64,000 bases of DNA, from the NCBI GenBank assembly GCA_020205615.1, contig CM035170.1, positions 13,926,980 through 13,990,979 of the forward strand, given 5' to 3'. The stretch's first letter is position 1, and the number at the start of each line of letters is the position of its first letter. Shown in pieces: positions 11,110 to 24,118 of this stretch. This DNA comes from Panax quinquefolius. Taxonomy: Eukaryota; Streptophyta; Magnoliopsida; Apiales; Araliaceae. A program made the translations under genes and the position numbers. A model generated the notes under the pieces. That model ran no database searches, was not told the origin of the DNA, and saw only the letters and a program-made list of their open reading frames with translations.

Positions 11110-12840
11110 TCTCACGCAGAACTTTGTGTTTTGTCTCCGTAGGACCCACCACCAACTTAACAAAATTTGTTCCTGAGCATATTTTCTCCGTTGGACCCAC
11201 CACCAACCTAACAAATATTCTCTCGGGGTGCTGAGCTTGCAAATTCGTCAAGTAGGGTATGCTTCCCTTCTCCTATAAATAGGTTGCTTAGTTGAACAAC
11301 AAAAGACACCAAAAACACAAAATTCTTCTACTACAATATTGTGAGTATTTCTTTTAAGTATAAGGATACTCTGAGTGTTACTTAAAGCGCAAGAATTTCT
11401 CAAGTTAATCTCCTATATAACCGTCAGATCTGGTCTCCTACTAAGGTAAGGGATATCATTTTCTTTCATCTCCATATTATGATAGGAAAGTATTATTTAT
11501 TTCTACAACTTTATCATTAAATGGTGAAAATTCTTAAAAATGATTAGAATATCTTTAGTAGTTGTGCTTTATCTAATATTTCACCTGAATCTTCCTATTA
11601 AATGTTAATCATTATATTTGAAAGGTGAACATTATATTTTCTTTAAATTTATATTATATTCTATCAATAACTCTAATCGATTTTCTGGATATCATATTGA
11701 CAATTTAGACTATAGATAAATTAGAAAATCATTAATATTTATTCTTTTATATTATTGTTCTGATTGTTTACGTCCATTCATTATATCATTGTTATCGGTA
11801 CTAATTATCAAGACTAAGTTGTTGTGAATGTCTTTGGCTTGAGTGCAAAGATCAGATGATTGTTGATTGTCTTTTGCCTGTGTAGCAATGAGACGTGCTA
11901 AAAATTCTCTTTGGTCTGGTTGCAAAGATAAGATGATTGTTGAGTGTCTTTTGTCTGTGTAGCAATGAGACGTGCTAAAAATTCTCTTTGGCCTGGTTGC
12001 AAAGAATAATTGTTGATTGGCATGATCATGACCATTGGGGTTACAGTTGAATATATTTGGTATGGGTGCAAAGATGAATTATGGATTGACATTATCATGA
12101 CTATTGGTGTTATAATTAAATATCTTTGGCCTGGGTGTAAAGATAAATTAATCGGCATGATTATGATCAGGAACTATTGAATGATATGATTATGAACATA
12201 AACTTGAATTAAAATAAACATGATATTTGGTGTTACAAATAAAGACAGACGGTGAAAGTTCTCTTTGGTCAGAGTGCAAGAGGAACTGTTGATTGGTATT
12301 ACAGGGATAAAATATTGATTTTGAACTTTTCAATTGGAGAATATAATAGATATTATGATATGAACTATTTTAATGAATTGTTCAGTTATTTACATCATCT
12401 ACCATGTTCTAAATATATGATTTATAATTGTTAAAAACTAGACTGGCAAGCGGTAGGCTATTTTACTACCGCCAAAAAATCCCAAGACTTTGGGCTTACA
12501 TTTTTTGACCCGCCAAAACCCGTAGCTTTTTTTTTGACATCGCTTTTGGCCAAGCCAAACTTGGCTTGCTAGGTCTATTGAAAACTAATGATAACTTATG
12601 TATCTTAGTCATTATATTCTTTTCTGTACTATTTTTCCTCACCCTTTTGTTTCAAAACTCATTCCAGAAAATAAGAGTGTAGTTAGGTCTAGAGGGGAGA
12701 GCAGGAGAATGGATTGATGGTCCGAGACTGTAGAAGTTTCTCAATACATTATAAAATTGTGTGACAATAATTGTATTGAGGACTTAATTTTGGTGTTAAT
12801 ACTCTTGGCACAATAATTGTACTGATGACTTAAAATATAT
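11110..12840 (+). repeat. Gypsy (Tekay-like) LTR fragment (K), plus orientation
   Basis: It matches the layout of the LTRs of element C: a TATA box tataaatag at 11274-11282, a leader with ctactaaggtaagggatat, repeated tctttgg..gcaaagatgaat hairpin units (11826-12160), a cagggataaaat segment, and cacccttttgtttc...gaggactta near the end. The gggggcgtcaca terminus is missing. Its 5' part carries a 53-bp direct duplication (ggacccaccaccaac at 11141 and 11194). It is interrupted by a MITE (12439) and cut by solo LTR I (12841). Confidence 0.65.
12439..12577. mobile_element. 139-bp hAT-like MITE
   Basis: The ends tagactggcaagc and gcttgctaggtcta are inverted repeats with small differences. It is flanked by ttaaaaac (12431-12438) and ttgaaaac (12578-12585), an 8-bp duplication with one change, as expected for hAT elements. 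It interrupts LTR K, whose sequence resumes with aaactaatgataactt. Confidence 0.7.
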
Positions 12841-14383
12841 TGTTGGGAGAATGCATATTATGATTTGATGTTTTAATGTATATGTTCATGATTATTTGTA
12901 AAGTCCTTCAAGTAAGATATGTACAAGGACTTAGTGATAGATCAAATTTGTTAGCTCTTAACGTGTATCATTCTGTAATAGAATGTATAGATAGAAAGAT
13001 CAAAGCTGTTAGGTTGATCTTGAGATGTAATAGATAGGCTTCGAAGAAATCGGAGTGTATAAATCTGATCAACATTGCAGAAGTCAAGGCAGAAATGTAG
13101 AGCTTCAAAAATCGTAGTGTGCCTGCCGTGAAGGGCCTCTTCAGAAATCGTAGAATGGTCCCAACGTTTGCCGAGCCAACTCAACGATCGTAGTATGCTG
13201 AAGGAAACGTAGAGTTTATAAGTCAACGATTATAGAGTGCTCTCAGAAAGGTAGAGTTATAACCTAGCAAGCAAAGATCGCAGTGTGCAAAGGTTTAAGA
13301 GAAATCGTAGTGCTCTTGACTGATAGCATCAGATCAAGCACCAAGGCGTCAAGTCACTACGATCTGAATCGTAGAGTATCACGATATAAATCGTTGAGCA
13401 TCATATGTCTTATGTCAGAAAACGTCGAGCCTCATGATATGTGTGAAGACAGATTTCAACGTATGAGGAATGGATTCTAGACGTTGCAGTACTCATCAGT
13501 CCCAAAGTAATATGAAATATCCTTAGTATGCAATAAAGAAGCGTATTGAAGAAGCTAAGGAAAGTACCATTGGTAAGGGGGGCAAAACACCTTTTCATGT
13601 GTTAGGTGAGAAAGCGATCTCGTGTCAAGTCGCTGGGCGAATGCGCTTTAAAGAGATGTGCGTAAATGTCTCCATCAAAGATCAGAAAAGTCAAATGCAT
13701 TGAATGCCTCAACGGATGGATCCAACGGATAGTTTTCAAAGATCACATATATGCAAATCAGACATATGAGAGAGGATCAAGCAAGCATTGAACAAACAAC
13801 GTGAACAGCTCTCAAGCTCAACTCTACGATCCGAGAATTTGCAAAGCTTGCTCACTACTCGGTTCTTTTCAACAAGTGCTTAAAACAAAGAATCGAGTAG
13901 CAACCATCAAGAACTCAACATCTATCAATCAACTAAAGAAGAGTACCAAGTCTGCTGGACTTGAAGAGTTCTAAGTGAACTGTAAGAGAGCCAAGTCTGC
14001 TGGACTTGAAGAGTTCAAGAGTGAACTAAGAAGTTCCTAGACTGCTAGTCTAGAAGGAATCTGTGTGATTCAGAAGTTGTAAAAGACATCCTTAGTGGAT
14101 ATCCTACTCGTTGAGTAGAAGAGTGGACTAGGAGCTTTAAGTGCTCTGAACCACTTAAAAACGACCGTGTCTTTTACATTCATACTATAACTGCTATATC
14201 TTCCATAACTGCTATAACTGCCTCACTCTCATAACTCCACTGCTTTGTAAAGAAGATTAAAACAAACATAAATTCCGCTAAGTTTTAATCATCATTAAAT
14301 AACGAGTTTAAAACAAAAAGATTTTTTAAATATATATTCAACCCTCCTTTCTAGATAACTATTGTGCCAACTAGGAACTAACA
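12841..14383 (+). mobile_element. Copia-like solo LTR (I), TSD tatat
   Basis: It starts tgttgggagaatgc, ends ggaactaaca, and is flanked by tatat on both sides (12836-12840 and 14384-14388). No coding region lies between, so it is a solo LTR of about 1.54 kb. It shares with LTR H the gtaaagtcctt opening block, many cgtag motifs, a hairpin array (13947-14118), gaaccacttaaaaac, and ttcaaccctcctttctaga near the end. It landed inside gypsy LTR K. Confidence 0.85.
13947..14118 (+). repeat. Hairpin array and 45-bp direct repeats in LTR I
   Basis: Seven short hairpins lie in a row: caagtc-tgctg-gacttg (13947), agttc-taagt-gaact (13967), the same pair again (13992 and about 14012; the repeat period is about 45 bp), ctagact-gct-agtctag (14037), atcc-ttagt-ggat (14088) and ctactc-gtt-gagtag (14104). 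They correspond in position and form to hairpins in LTRs J and H. Confidence 0.8.
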
Positions 14384-14423
14384 TATATGTATTGATGTAT
14401 GTTCATGGCATTTTAATAATTGA

Positions 14424-14426
<3 letters not shown>

Positions 14427-14454
<28 letters not shown>

Positions 14455-14487
14455 GTTGTTGTTGTTGTTGTTATTATTATTATTATA
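14427..14487. repeat. (TTA)n(TTG)n(TTA)n microsatellite
   Basis: About nine TTA units, six TTG units, then about five TTA units. Confidence 0.95.
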
Positions 14488-14719
14488 TAAAAATATAAAA
14501 AAAATAATCCCATTACTAAAAATAAATATATAAAGCTAAATTATAGTACACAATATATAATTTATAAACAAAAAAAATCCAACAACAACAAACCCTAATA
14601 AAAAAATCATCTCGACACATCATCTTCCTCTCAATCCCCTTCTCTAATGTCTTCCTAATTTTGCTCCCTCAACCAAGATGGCCGCCTCAAAATCTTCACC
14701 AAGTGACTCAACCTTTGTA
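14488..14719. other. Unique DNA left of the nest
   Basis: AT-rich, then a pyrimidine-rich stretch. The last eight bases (cctttgta) look like one half of the hAT target duplication. No gene is seen. Confidence 0.4.
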
Positions 14720-15185
14720 CATGGGCGAAACCAGGGGGTCTAGGGGGGGTCATATGACCCCCAACCCTGGAATTTTTGGGGGTTATTTATTTTTTTTTTC
14801 ATTTTTTTTATGTATTTTTTTTCTCCTTTGTTTTTTTTTATTTTTACTTTATCATCAAAGTGAGGCAAAAAAAGTTGTAACAATTCTCTCTGTAAACTAA
14901 TTAAAAATAAAAGGCTAAAAAAATAAAATAATTTTTTTTGGATCCTACTATAGTGACCATAAGTTCATCATATTTCTATCCTATCAAGATTATTAAATCT
15001 GTCTTCTTCTATTTTTTTTTGTTTTTGTTGCTGGAATTCATTCTTTCAAGCTAATTAATCCCATGAACCACAATATAAGGTTTTGAATATATAATATTAT
15101 AATTTGTAATTTATCTATAAAAGTAGCTAATCAGTTGACTAAAAAATTCAAAGTCTGATTAATAGTCTCATAGTTCGGGAAAAAT

Positions 15186-15186
15186 T

Positions 15187-15213
<27 letters not shown>
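15186..15213. repeat. (AT)n microsatellite
   Basis: About 14 AT units inside the left arm of the hAT-like element. Confidence 0.9.
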
Positions 15214-15217
<4 letters not shown>

Positions 15218-15286
15218 TTAAAGTCATTAAACTCGCAACTCAAAAGTTGACAAGGGTTGGAATAAGATGTTGTGAAATACTATACT

Positions 15287-15375
15287 TGTAAGACCCCAAT
15301 TTTTTTAGTAAAAATAATTTTTCTATAAATATCATTTTTGAATATTATGGAATGAATTTGATATAATGTTATAGT
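15287..15375 (+). repeat. Element C 5' LTR, segment 1
   Basis: Starts tgtaagaccccaattttttt and matches the start of the 3' LTR at 57099. It stops at atagt, where solo LTR E is inserted. The LTR resumes at 39383 with tgtgggtaat after the duplicated atagt. Confidence 0.92.
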
Positions 15376-16529
15376 TGTGACGCCCCCAAAATAGGTCCAT
15401 TACATCCAAACTATTCTGAGTCGCCAAATACATGGTACAGAAAACAACTACAATTTTATTACTACAATTATCGTGCAAAATACAACAACACATATACTGT
15501 GAGTTTTGATACCAACTGTGACTCATGTCCCAACTATGGACAACACCTCAAATTGATACATTACATAAAGGTACAGTTAATAACTATTTTAGAAATTTAA
15601 ATCTTTGGGAAGTGCTCAAGAAAACCTTCGTACATGGGAGGTCATGCGTCTAGGTTATGATAGATATCATATGCCCACAGAATTATCCTTGGTTGACCCA
15701 ATAGACCCCAAAGAAAAATGAGAAGATTACTATCATATTCTTTTCAATTGTGAGTCTTCTCTTGACATATCATTATCTCCACTGTCTCTAATTGAGAATT
15801 ATACTTCAACCAAAGACCAAGATCATATAGGTAGTGCTCGTAGATATACTCAGCAAGTGGGTGTGCACAACCTTATCTTATGATAACACGAGGTTGTATG
15901 TTATTAGACATCTTGTATGATAGTGGCAAAACACCCTTCCAACGTTGGGTTCGCTTCACCCTATTTGATTCACCAAATATAACTACTAAATGATGTATAA
16001 AATACAACACACTTTTCTATACTATTTAGGAAAAACCTCCATAGCTAAAGATCACCGTTCTATTCTCCTATTACCCCCGCCTGACCCAACTACACTCTTA
16101 TTACCTGAAAGAAATTATGAAGCAGAAGGGTGAGCATAACTAGCCCAGTAAAGAATATCATGACTAAAGATAAATAAATTATCAATAGCCTTCATCAGTA
16201 ATAAATCAGAGATTTAGAACATATGGTAGATGATAAAACTTTTCAACCGTAGTTGCAGCGGAACGAGCAATCCATTAGAAGAGTCAAATAGACCATAAAG
16301 TCTATTATCTTCTCCATGTTAAAAGTCCACCAATAATGTTTTATCCCTGTAACATTAATCAACAGTTCCTGTCCACAATCATGTGAATAACTCATAATCA
16401 TAACTAAGGTTCTAAATTCCTCTTCTCATCCAGGACGAAGATAATTTTCATCACTTGTCTTTACCTGAAACATCAATGATCATGGTTATACCAAATCACA
16501 GTTCCTGTTCATAATCATACTAATAAATT

Positions 16530-16607
16530 CATCTTTGCACTACGGGCCAAAGATATTCATCAACAAGTCATCTTTGCACTACGAGCCAAAGATATTCAAA
16601 AACATGT
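16530..16607 (-). repeat. 39-43-bp tandem hairpin units in LTR E (left of A)
   Basis: The unit atctttgcactacgggccaaagat repeats in tandem; atctttg and caaagat pair around the gcactacgggcc core. The array continues right of element A at 36655-36765 with three more copies, so A inserted inside the array. Confidence 0.85.
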
Positions 16608-19291
16608 TGTGACGCCCCCAAAATAGATATACATCACCCATCTTGAGTCGCCAAATACATGGTATAAAATTCAAATACAACTTAATAATACAACTATCGT
16701 AAAAAATACTTACAAAAACATAAGCTATGAGTTTTAATACAAATATTGTCATCTAGACAATATCCACACTCAATGGAGTCCTCATTACATTTATTATCAC
16801 ACTATTTCATAGAATAGTGAGGACTACTAATGCTATCATTTGGATCGTCACTCCGTTCCCCGACTAGTTCCAGCTACGTTCTCATTTCCTGAAGAGAACA
16901 ATGAAAGCAAAAGGGTGAGCTCAAGTAGTCCAGTAAGAAATATTATGACTAAGATAATGCAGAATAATTTATCATTAGCCTTCAACAGTGTTAAACTGAT
17001 AAAATATAACAAACATCAAGTTTAATCATAAATGAACAAGCAATCCATTAGAAGAGTCAAGTAGAGAATAAATTTTACTATCTTCTATGATTTAAAAGGT
17101 TTTTCATCACTTTTATCTCTGAGACTCAGCTTAATAAATAAACCACAGCATCCCTGCACTACGGCCAAGGATATTCATTAGTATCACGACCACAAAATTT
17201 TCATGCACTACGGGCCAATGATATTCGTATATTCATCAATGGTCATGATCATGCCAACAAATGTCCATCAATGCACTACGGCCAAGGAGGACTTTTACCA
17301 CATCATTTGTAACATTACGGTCATGATTATACCGAATAATCCCTGTTAATAATCATACCAAGTCCATCTATGCACTACAGGTCACAGATGACTTTCAACA
17401 TATTATAAACATGAGGATGATGATAATGATATAAGAATTCAATAAAACAAGTTCAAGAATTAATTTGTCCAGGAACTAATAACGTTCAAATTGTCAACAT
17501 GATACTGCTTTGTGGAATAAAACTCAAGAATGCTCAGAAGAATATTTCCATGAAAAGATACTGGATGAAGCGCAAATATCAAGGATATTCCACTAATTTC
17601 ATGGAGTATAAAAGCCAAAAATTTAACCAACTAAGTATAATAAAGAATGGAATAACAAAAGAAATCACCAGGCATGCGATAGATCGATATGATGCAAGTT
17701 ATTATTCCAATGTAATAATAAATAACGAGAACTAGGTCGTATGCGTAAACGCATGCATGTGATATTTCCAACAGTAATAATAATTAATCTAACCAAAATA
17801 TGATAAAACATGCATAATGATGTTCCAAATGTAATGATAAAGAATGGAATAATAGAAGAATTTCACCAAGTATAGGGTAGTTCATAGATTCACAAATACA
17901 AAGTTATTCCATCATAATAATAAAGAATGGAATAATGTAAGTTCTCTTCATGAATATAAAAGAAATAATACCCTTACTGTACCTAAAAAAAAAGCGGATA
18001 CTCGGAATAAAGGAGGTAGCAGATTTCTTCTTCTTTCTCTCTATAATTTCTCTCTATAATAATTGCTCTAAAGCTTTTGTGAATTTGTGAGAAATGAAGG
18101 AAGAATGAGCTTCTATTTATAGGAAAATATAGTTTCGATAATTACACGTTTTGGGGCTCGAAATATTACAGTACAATACCTCCAACTTTTCTTTCATTTT
18201 TAATTTAGTCCTGCAAGTATTATCAAACTTGCACCACCTCCCCTAATAGTAAATTATGTGAATCAATAGTTCAATCATGTGAATTAATAGTATAATCATG
18301 TGAAAAATACGAATTACAGTATAGTACCTCCATCTATACCTCCATTTTTAACTTAGTCATGCAAGTATTATCAATCTTGCACCAACTCCCCTAATAGTAC
18401 AAGAATGTGATTCAATAGTACACACATGTGAATAAATAGTTATATAAGCATGTGAATTAGTAGCAATTAATTGCTCATTTATCCGATAAATTACCCGATT
18501 TATCAATATAACCACCAGACATCAATTATCATCGGAATAGATGTCGATTTCCATTAACACTAATAATCCCAACACAATGGAACTATCAAATTCATCTTTA
18601 ATCAACACGAACTTATTCATCATTAATATTATAACTCACAATATTTAACAACCAAAGTCGCTTCCTGTGAAAAAGGGGGCTTTCCGATAAGGATTTTTCC
18701 TTATTATCCCGCAATTAGTGACCAAACCTCTCCTCGATGTAACTTCTAGACATTGTAAATATTACAATTTAATAATATGAATAACTTTGTCGCCTCAATT
18801 ATTGATTTAATAATATATCATATAATGCGATGATACCGTGATAATAATCGAATCAATAATACGAGAGATATGATGCAAGAATTATCGTTGCATAATTGAG
18901 TATAACCGAGTGACTTCTCACGTAAGCATCAATAATCAATACCGTGCTACTACTACGCAACCACGCCAGACATCGTATTTTTTACTACCGGGTAGTTCAA
19001 CAGCTTTTAATAGTAACACTTTCACCATTATTTTTATAAAAGATAATTTCGCTGCTTTCTAACTACAACAATACTTCCGCTAGGGGTCCACCAATGATTG
19101 TGCCGCCGCATTTAATATTCCCCGTTAAAATGAATATTCCCCACCAATCAATATTATATAAACACTTGCTTACTTTGCAAAATTTGTAAATAATACCCAC
19201 AACTATAACATTATATCATATCCACACCATAATATTCAAAAATATATTTCGAGAGAATTTAATCTTTATTCATAAAAGTTGGGGTCTTACA
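16608..19291 (-). repeat. Element A left LTR (3' LTR)
   Basis: 2684 bp, bounded by tgtgacgccc and gtcttaca. In element orientation it has a TATA box (complement of 18113-18121), then a leader with two to three ttcc...ggaa minisatellite units (17695-17860), then gcactac..gcc hairpins (17150-17390), and ends at gggggcgtcaca. It matches the LTRs of C throughout. Confidence 0.9.
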
Positions 19292-19305
19292 ACCTCCCCT
19301 TCTTA
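19292..19305 (-). other. Element A polypurine tract
   Basis: The minus strand reads taagaaggggaggt immediately before the LTR start tgtaagacccc, the plus-strand primer position of LTR retrotransposons. The same tract sits before the 3' LTR of C (57086-57098). Confidence 0.85.
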
Positions 19306-20760
19306 TGAAATTTCATCCTCGAAATTAGGGTACGTACCTGGTATATCGAAGAGGTGAGGATATCTTGACTTCATCTCAGATTCTAACTCCCAGGTCATTT
19401 CTTCCACATCGTGGTTTCTCCACAAAACTTTGACTTGAGGTATAACCTTGGAGCGTAGAATATGATCCTTCTTATCCAAGATTTTAACAAGTAACTCTTC
19501 ATACGTTAAATCTTCCTCTATCTCGTCCGGTTCTAATTCAATAATGTGGTTCGGGTCTTTCACATATTTACGTAACATAGATATGTGAAAAAGGTTATGA
19601 ATACGAGACATACTTGGCGGTAAGCGAGTCTATAGGCCACAGCCCTACTCGATCGAGGATTAAAATGGGCCAATGAATCGAGGGTCGAGCTTTCCTCTTT
19701 CCAAATCTCATAACTCCTTCCATGGAGCAACACGTAACAACACATGATCTCCAATATCGAATTCCACGCCCTTTCGATGAAGATCAAGATAACTCTTTTG
19801 TCGATCTTGTGAGGTTTTTATACGCTGTTTGGATCGCTTGAATCTTTTCCGTAGTCATATGTACCAACTCCGGTCCCAACAACGTTGCTTCACCCACCTC
19901 ATCCCAAAGATACCGAGAACGACACTTTCTTCCATACAACGCCTCAAATGGAGCCATGCCAATACTTGCTTGATAAATGTTGTTGTAGAAAACTCCACCA
20001 ATGGTAAGAACTTGTCCCAACTTCCTTGAAGTCAAGGACACAAAGTCTTAATAAATCTTCAAGAGTTTGAATAGTCCTTTCCGATCGCCTCGTCCGCTTC
20101 GAGGATGATATGTCGAACTAAATCGTAAATCCGCGCCCATAGCTTTTTGCAAACTAACCCAAAATCGTGAAGTGAATCTTGGGTCTCGATCGTAAACTAT
20201 GATACCGCATACCATGCAATCTTACAATCTCATTTATGTACATACGAGCAAGACGCTCAAGTGTATAAGTTTTTCAGATAGGTAAGAAATGAGCAGACTT
20301 GGTCAATCTATCAACAATGACCCAAATCGCATCTACGCCTTGAGAAACCTTGGGAAGACCAAAGAACGAAAATCCATGGTAATGTGCTCCCACTTCCATT
20401 CTAGAATTTCAAGTGGTTGCAATGGACCTTTTGCCACTTGATGCTCCGCCGACTCGCTGACAAGTTAGACACCTCGAGATAAACTCCGCGATCTCTCTTT
20501 CATATTGCTCCACCAAAATGTATGTCAAGATCACGATACATTTTGGTACTCCTGTGATGGATTGCAAACGGTGTGTTGTGCGCCCCATCATGATTTTATA
20601 CTTTAAATCGTAGGAACACAAAGTCCGGAGTCGACTCAAGTATTCCTTTTTCATCGATTCTTGCTTCCTAAATAGCACCTTCTTGCAATTTCTTCCTCAT
20701 ACGCATGATCACCTCCGTGTCTCAGAGCTTGAGCAACTTTTAATTTTATCGATTAAAGTC
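19303..20760 (-). pseudogene. Element A integrase and chromodomain-like C-terminus (broken)
   Basis: Integrase joins retroelement cDNA to the host genome. Reading on the minus strand, 20400-20680 carries the end of the zinc-binding N-domain (CLTCQRVG), and 19784-20041 the late catalytic-core segment YQASIGMAPFEALYGRKC. 19303-19611 holds the C-terminus: the [17 protein letters not shown] block, then [20 protein letters not shown], a chromodomain-like segment typical of chromoviruses, ending [12 protein letters not shown]. Frameshifts separate the pieces, and the DxRF and DGQSERT region is garbled near 20050-20210. Many of the lesions fall at positions where B and C have CTG/CAG. Confidence 0.85.
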
Positions 20761-20849
20761 TGCTTCTACTCAGATATTCGCCATCATCACATGGGTCCCT
20801 CGAGTCTTTAACTCTATCTCCATCCTTTGTAAGTCATATAAAATGGGCC

Positions 20850-22745
20850 TTTGTATTAACAATAATGCACTCAGATCCAAGATATGATCTTCTACTCAAT
20901 GCATCACCTACTACGCTCGCTTTTTCGTGATGGTATTGAATGGTATGATCATAATCTTTCAACAACTCAAGCCATCGTCGCTTTGTTGCATGTCGAGTTC
21001 CTTTTGAGTGAAGAAATATTTGAGGCTTTTATGATCCGTATAGATCTCCACCTTCTCTCCATACGTAATGCCTCCAAATCTTAAGTGCAAAAACGATCAC
21101 CGCTAACTCTAGATCATGAGTAGGATAATTCCTCTCATATTCTTTGAGTTATCGTGAGGCATAGGCTATGACTTTCCCATGTTGCATGAGAACACATCCT
21201 AACCTTTGCCCGATGCATCATCAGAGATGACAAATCCTCCGAGCCGATGGTATTGTCGTAACAAAAAATGAAAATGAGTCTTCTCGAGTTCTTGAAAACT
21301 CTTCTCACATTCCTCGCCCCAACCAAACTTTGTATCTTTTCGAGTCACCGAAGTTAATGGAGTAGCGATTCGAGAAAACCCTTCTACGAATCTCCGATAA
21401 TAACCAAATTAAGCCGAAGAAAGCTACGTGCTTTTCCATCGACTTAGGTTGCTCCCACTTTGAATTGCTTCAATCTTTCTTTGGGTCAATCAATAGATAT
21501 TCCATGATTTGATATTACGTGCCCAAGGAATGCAACTTCCTCAAGCCGTAACTCGTATTTCTTCAACTCGCATATAGCTTATTTTCACGAAGCTTTTGAG
21601 TATCAAATTTCAAGTGTTGCTTTCATGGTCTTCACTTTGTTTTGGAGTATATGAGGATGTCATCAATAAAGACGACCACAAAGTGATCCAAATATTCCTT
21701 GAATACTCGGCTCATCATATCCATGAAGGCAAAGCAGGAGCATTAGTCAATCCAAAAGACATGACTAGAATTCATAATGCCCGCATCAAGTTCTCGAAAG
21801 CGCATTTTGAATGTCATCGATTTTAATCTTCAACTGATGATATCTGGAACGAAGATCAATAATTGAAAAGAATTTGGCGCCTTGCAACTGATCAAACAGG
21901 TCATCAATGCGAGGCAATGGGTACCTATTTTTTATGGTGACATGATTCAACTCCCGATAATCAATACAAAGTCGCATACTTCCATCTTTCTTCTTCATGA
22001 ATAGAACAGGAGCACCCCAAGGAGATGTACTAGGTCGAATGAAATTGATGTCTAACAATTCCTGCAGTTGGGTTTTTAACTCCTGAAGTTCAATAGGAGC
22101 TATTCGATATGGGGCTTTGGAAATGGGTTTTGTATCGGGTTCAAGATCGATACCAAACTCGATTTCACGCTCCAGGGGTAGGCCAGGAAGTTCTTTGGGG
22201 AATACATCAGGAAATTAATTAACATTAGAAATATCATTCAAATCTGACGTATTTTTGTTTAAATCTGTGACATGAGCTAAGAAAGCTTGACATCCATTTT
22301 TTAATAAACGAATAGCTTTATGGCTTGAGATGACCGTGATTGATTTTAATGGTTTAGTTGCTTGAATTCGCATAGTAGGTTGATTAGGAATATAAAAGCT
22401 AACAACCTTACAAAAATAATCAATTTTAGCATGATCTGTAGTTAACCAATCAATCCCTAGAATCACGTCAAATGCAAGTATTTTTAAAAAAATAAGATCG
22501 ACAGTAACGTAACGTATGCGGTTACCGATTTGAATCAAACAAGACTTATAAACAAAGTGGATGTAATGAAGGTTTCTCCCAACTGAGTTTCAACCGATAA
22601 GTCAAAGTCTAATTTCTCCTGAGTCAAATTTAAACGCTGAGCGCAAGTAGAGAAATAAAAGAATGGGTAGAATCGGATCAAATAAGGTATAGACTTTCGC
22701 TAGAGTTTATGATAAGCTTACCCGTGATGACCTCTGCTCGTTCCT
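20850..22745 (-). pseudogene. Element A protease, reverse transcriptase and RNase H (broken)
   Basis: On the minus strand, 22215-22538 encodes the end of the protease region with LAFDVILGIDWLTTDHAKID. 21786-22058 encodes the first reverse-transcriptase blocks ([42 protein letters not shown]). The catalytic FIDD block and the RNase H domain lie at 20880-21760 in shifted frames. The protease start near 22680 is distorted, so the DTGST motif cannot be read in one frame. Confidence 0.85.
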
Positions 22746-22749
22746 TGCT

Positions 22750-23935
22750 TTCGGGAGGTCACAACAAACGCCTCCTCGAACTACCGACTTTTTGACTTTT
22801 CGGGACGACCTTTGGTGCCTCCATCCCAAATTTGGACTTGTCTTCTGCAGTACGACAAAATCGGGCTAGGTGACCTTCTCTTCCATAATTATAACACGCT
22901 TTGACTCGCATCCCGCAGCTTGACCGATGTGTCCTCCCCTCCGCATTTGAAGCATACGATAGGTGGTCGTTCTCCTTCCTTAACAACGGTGTCAGGTGCC
23001 GACGCCTTTTCCATCATTGTTGAATCTCCTCTTCTTGAAATGTCCATTCTTATTGTCTTGCCATGATTACCACCAAAGTGGTTACCATTTCGCATGTTGA
23101 TTTCCTCACGCTTTTTGTCACCGCTCATGATCGCTACCACCGGTATTATCATTTTGCCGTACCGCTTTCTCTTGTTAAGTTGACTCGTTATCGCGCTCCA
23201 ATAATCGAGCCCTATTTACAACATCCTGAATACAAACACAGCTTTATGAGAAATTAGATATCGACGTATCTCTAGTTTCAAACCTCTTAGAAACATCCGC
23301 GTCATTCTCTCCTCATTATCAACCAAGTGAGACGCAAATCGACAACTCGACAAACTTAGCTTCGATCGCGACACTACTCCATATTATTTTGCTCCAACTT
23401 GATGAACTCTACCTCTTTATGTGATGAATACTTTCGGAAAGTACTTGTCGTTGAATAGTTCTTGAACTTCTCCCAAGACATCTTCAAGCAAGAGGTCGAG
23501 TACGCTTTTACCGATTCTCACCAAGAATCGCCTCTCCTCGTAACATAAAGGTGGCAAAGGGAACCTTTTGCTCCTCGAGAGCATCCCAAGACATCAAATA
23601 TCTTGGTGATCTCGCTTTATCCACGCTCCGCCTTTAAGTGGTTTTGGCTCTCCAATAAACTCCGTGGTCCCAGCTCCTTGAACTGCTTAGCGCGGTGATG
23701 ATCGCCCGAGAGTTTCTAGTGTTTCCACCTATATTTTGGACAGAGCCGCTCTCACCGATGTCGCATGAATCAGATAAAGCCTCCTAACATTCCATCGCTC
23801 ATCATTTGGTCAAGTTGTTGTTTGCATGAGGATTATCGCCTTCCTAATGCACATTATCCTCGATTATTGATCCGTGGAGACTCAACGGTCTCCTCGTGCT
23901 CCATTGCTATTCTCAACATTCTCTCTTGATGTCAT
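22750..23935 (-). pseudogene. Element A gag (broken)
   Basis: The gag start corresponds to an ATG whose complement is at 23933-23935. Zinc-knuckle sequences (CFKCGGE and CYNYGREGHLARFC, the second with its second cysteine changed to Y) are encoded at 22840-23010. In between are the same glycine/asparagine-rich pieces as in C (NGNHFGGNHG), in several frames. Confidence 0.75.
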
Positions 23936-24104
23936 TTTCAACATCGCCACAAAACAAGGGTTAATTGACATGCAACATATTATCCTTAAAATCGACCACC
24001 AATTAAATACCAAATAAACTTAGTAGGTCATACTAGCGAAGGAATTCCCCCTCTCTCCCGTCCTAGTTCTAGTCTCACGTCTTAGCCAGGGATCATATCC
24101 CTAA

Positions 24105-24116
24105 GCTCTGATACCA
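24105..24116 (-). other. Element A primer-binding site (tRNA-iMet)
   Basis: The minus strand reads tggtatcagagc, complementary to the 3' end of initiator tRNA-Met, two bases inside the 5' LTR end. Confidence 0.88.
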
Positions 24117-24118
24117 AC

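Noticed and set aside
14661..14900. 79-codon open frame with a phenylalanine-rich tail
   Set aside because: It crosses the hAT terminus and a poly-T tract; the tail is simple sequence.
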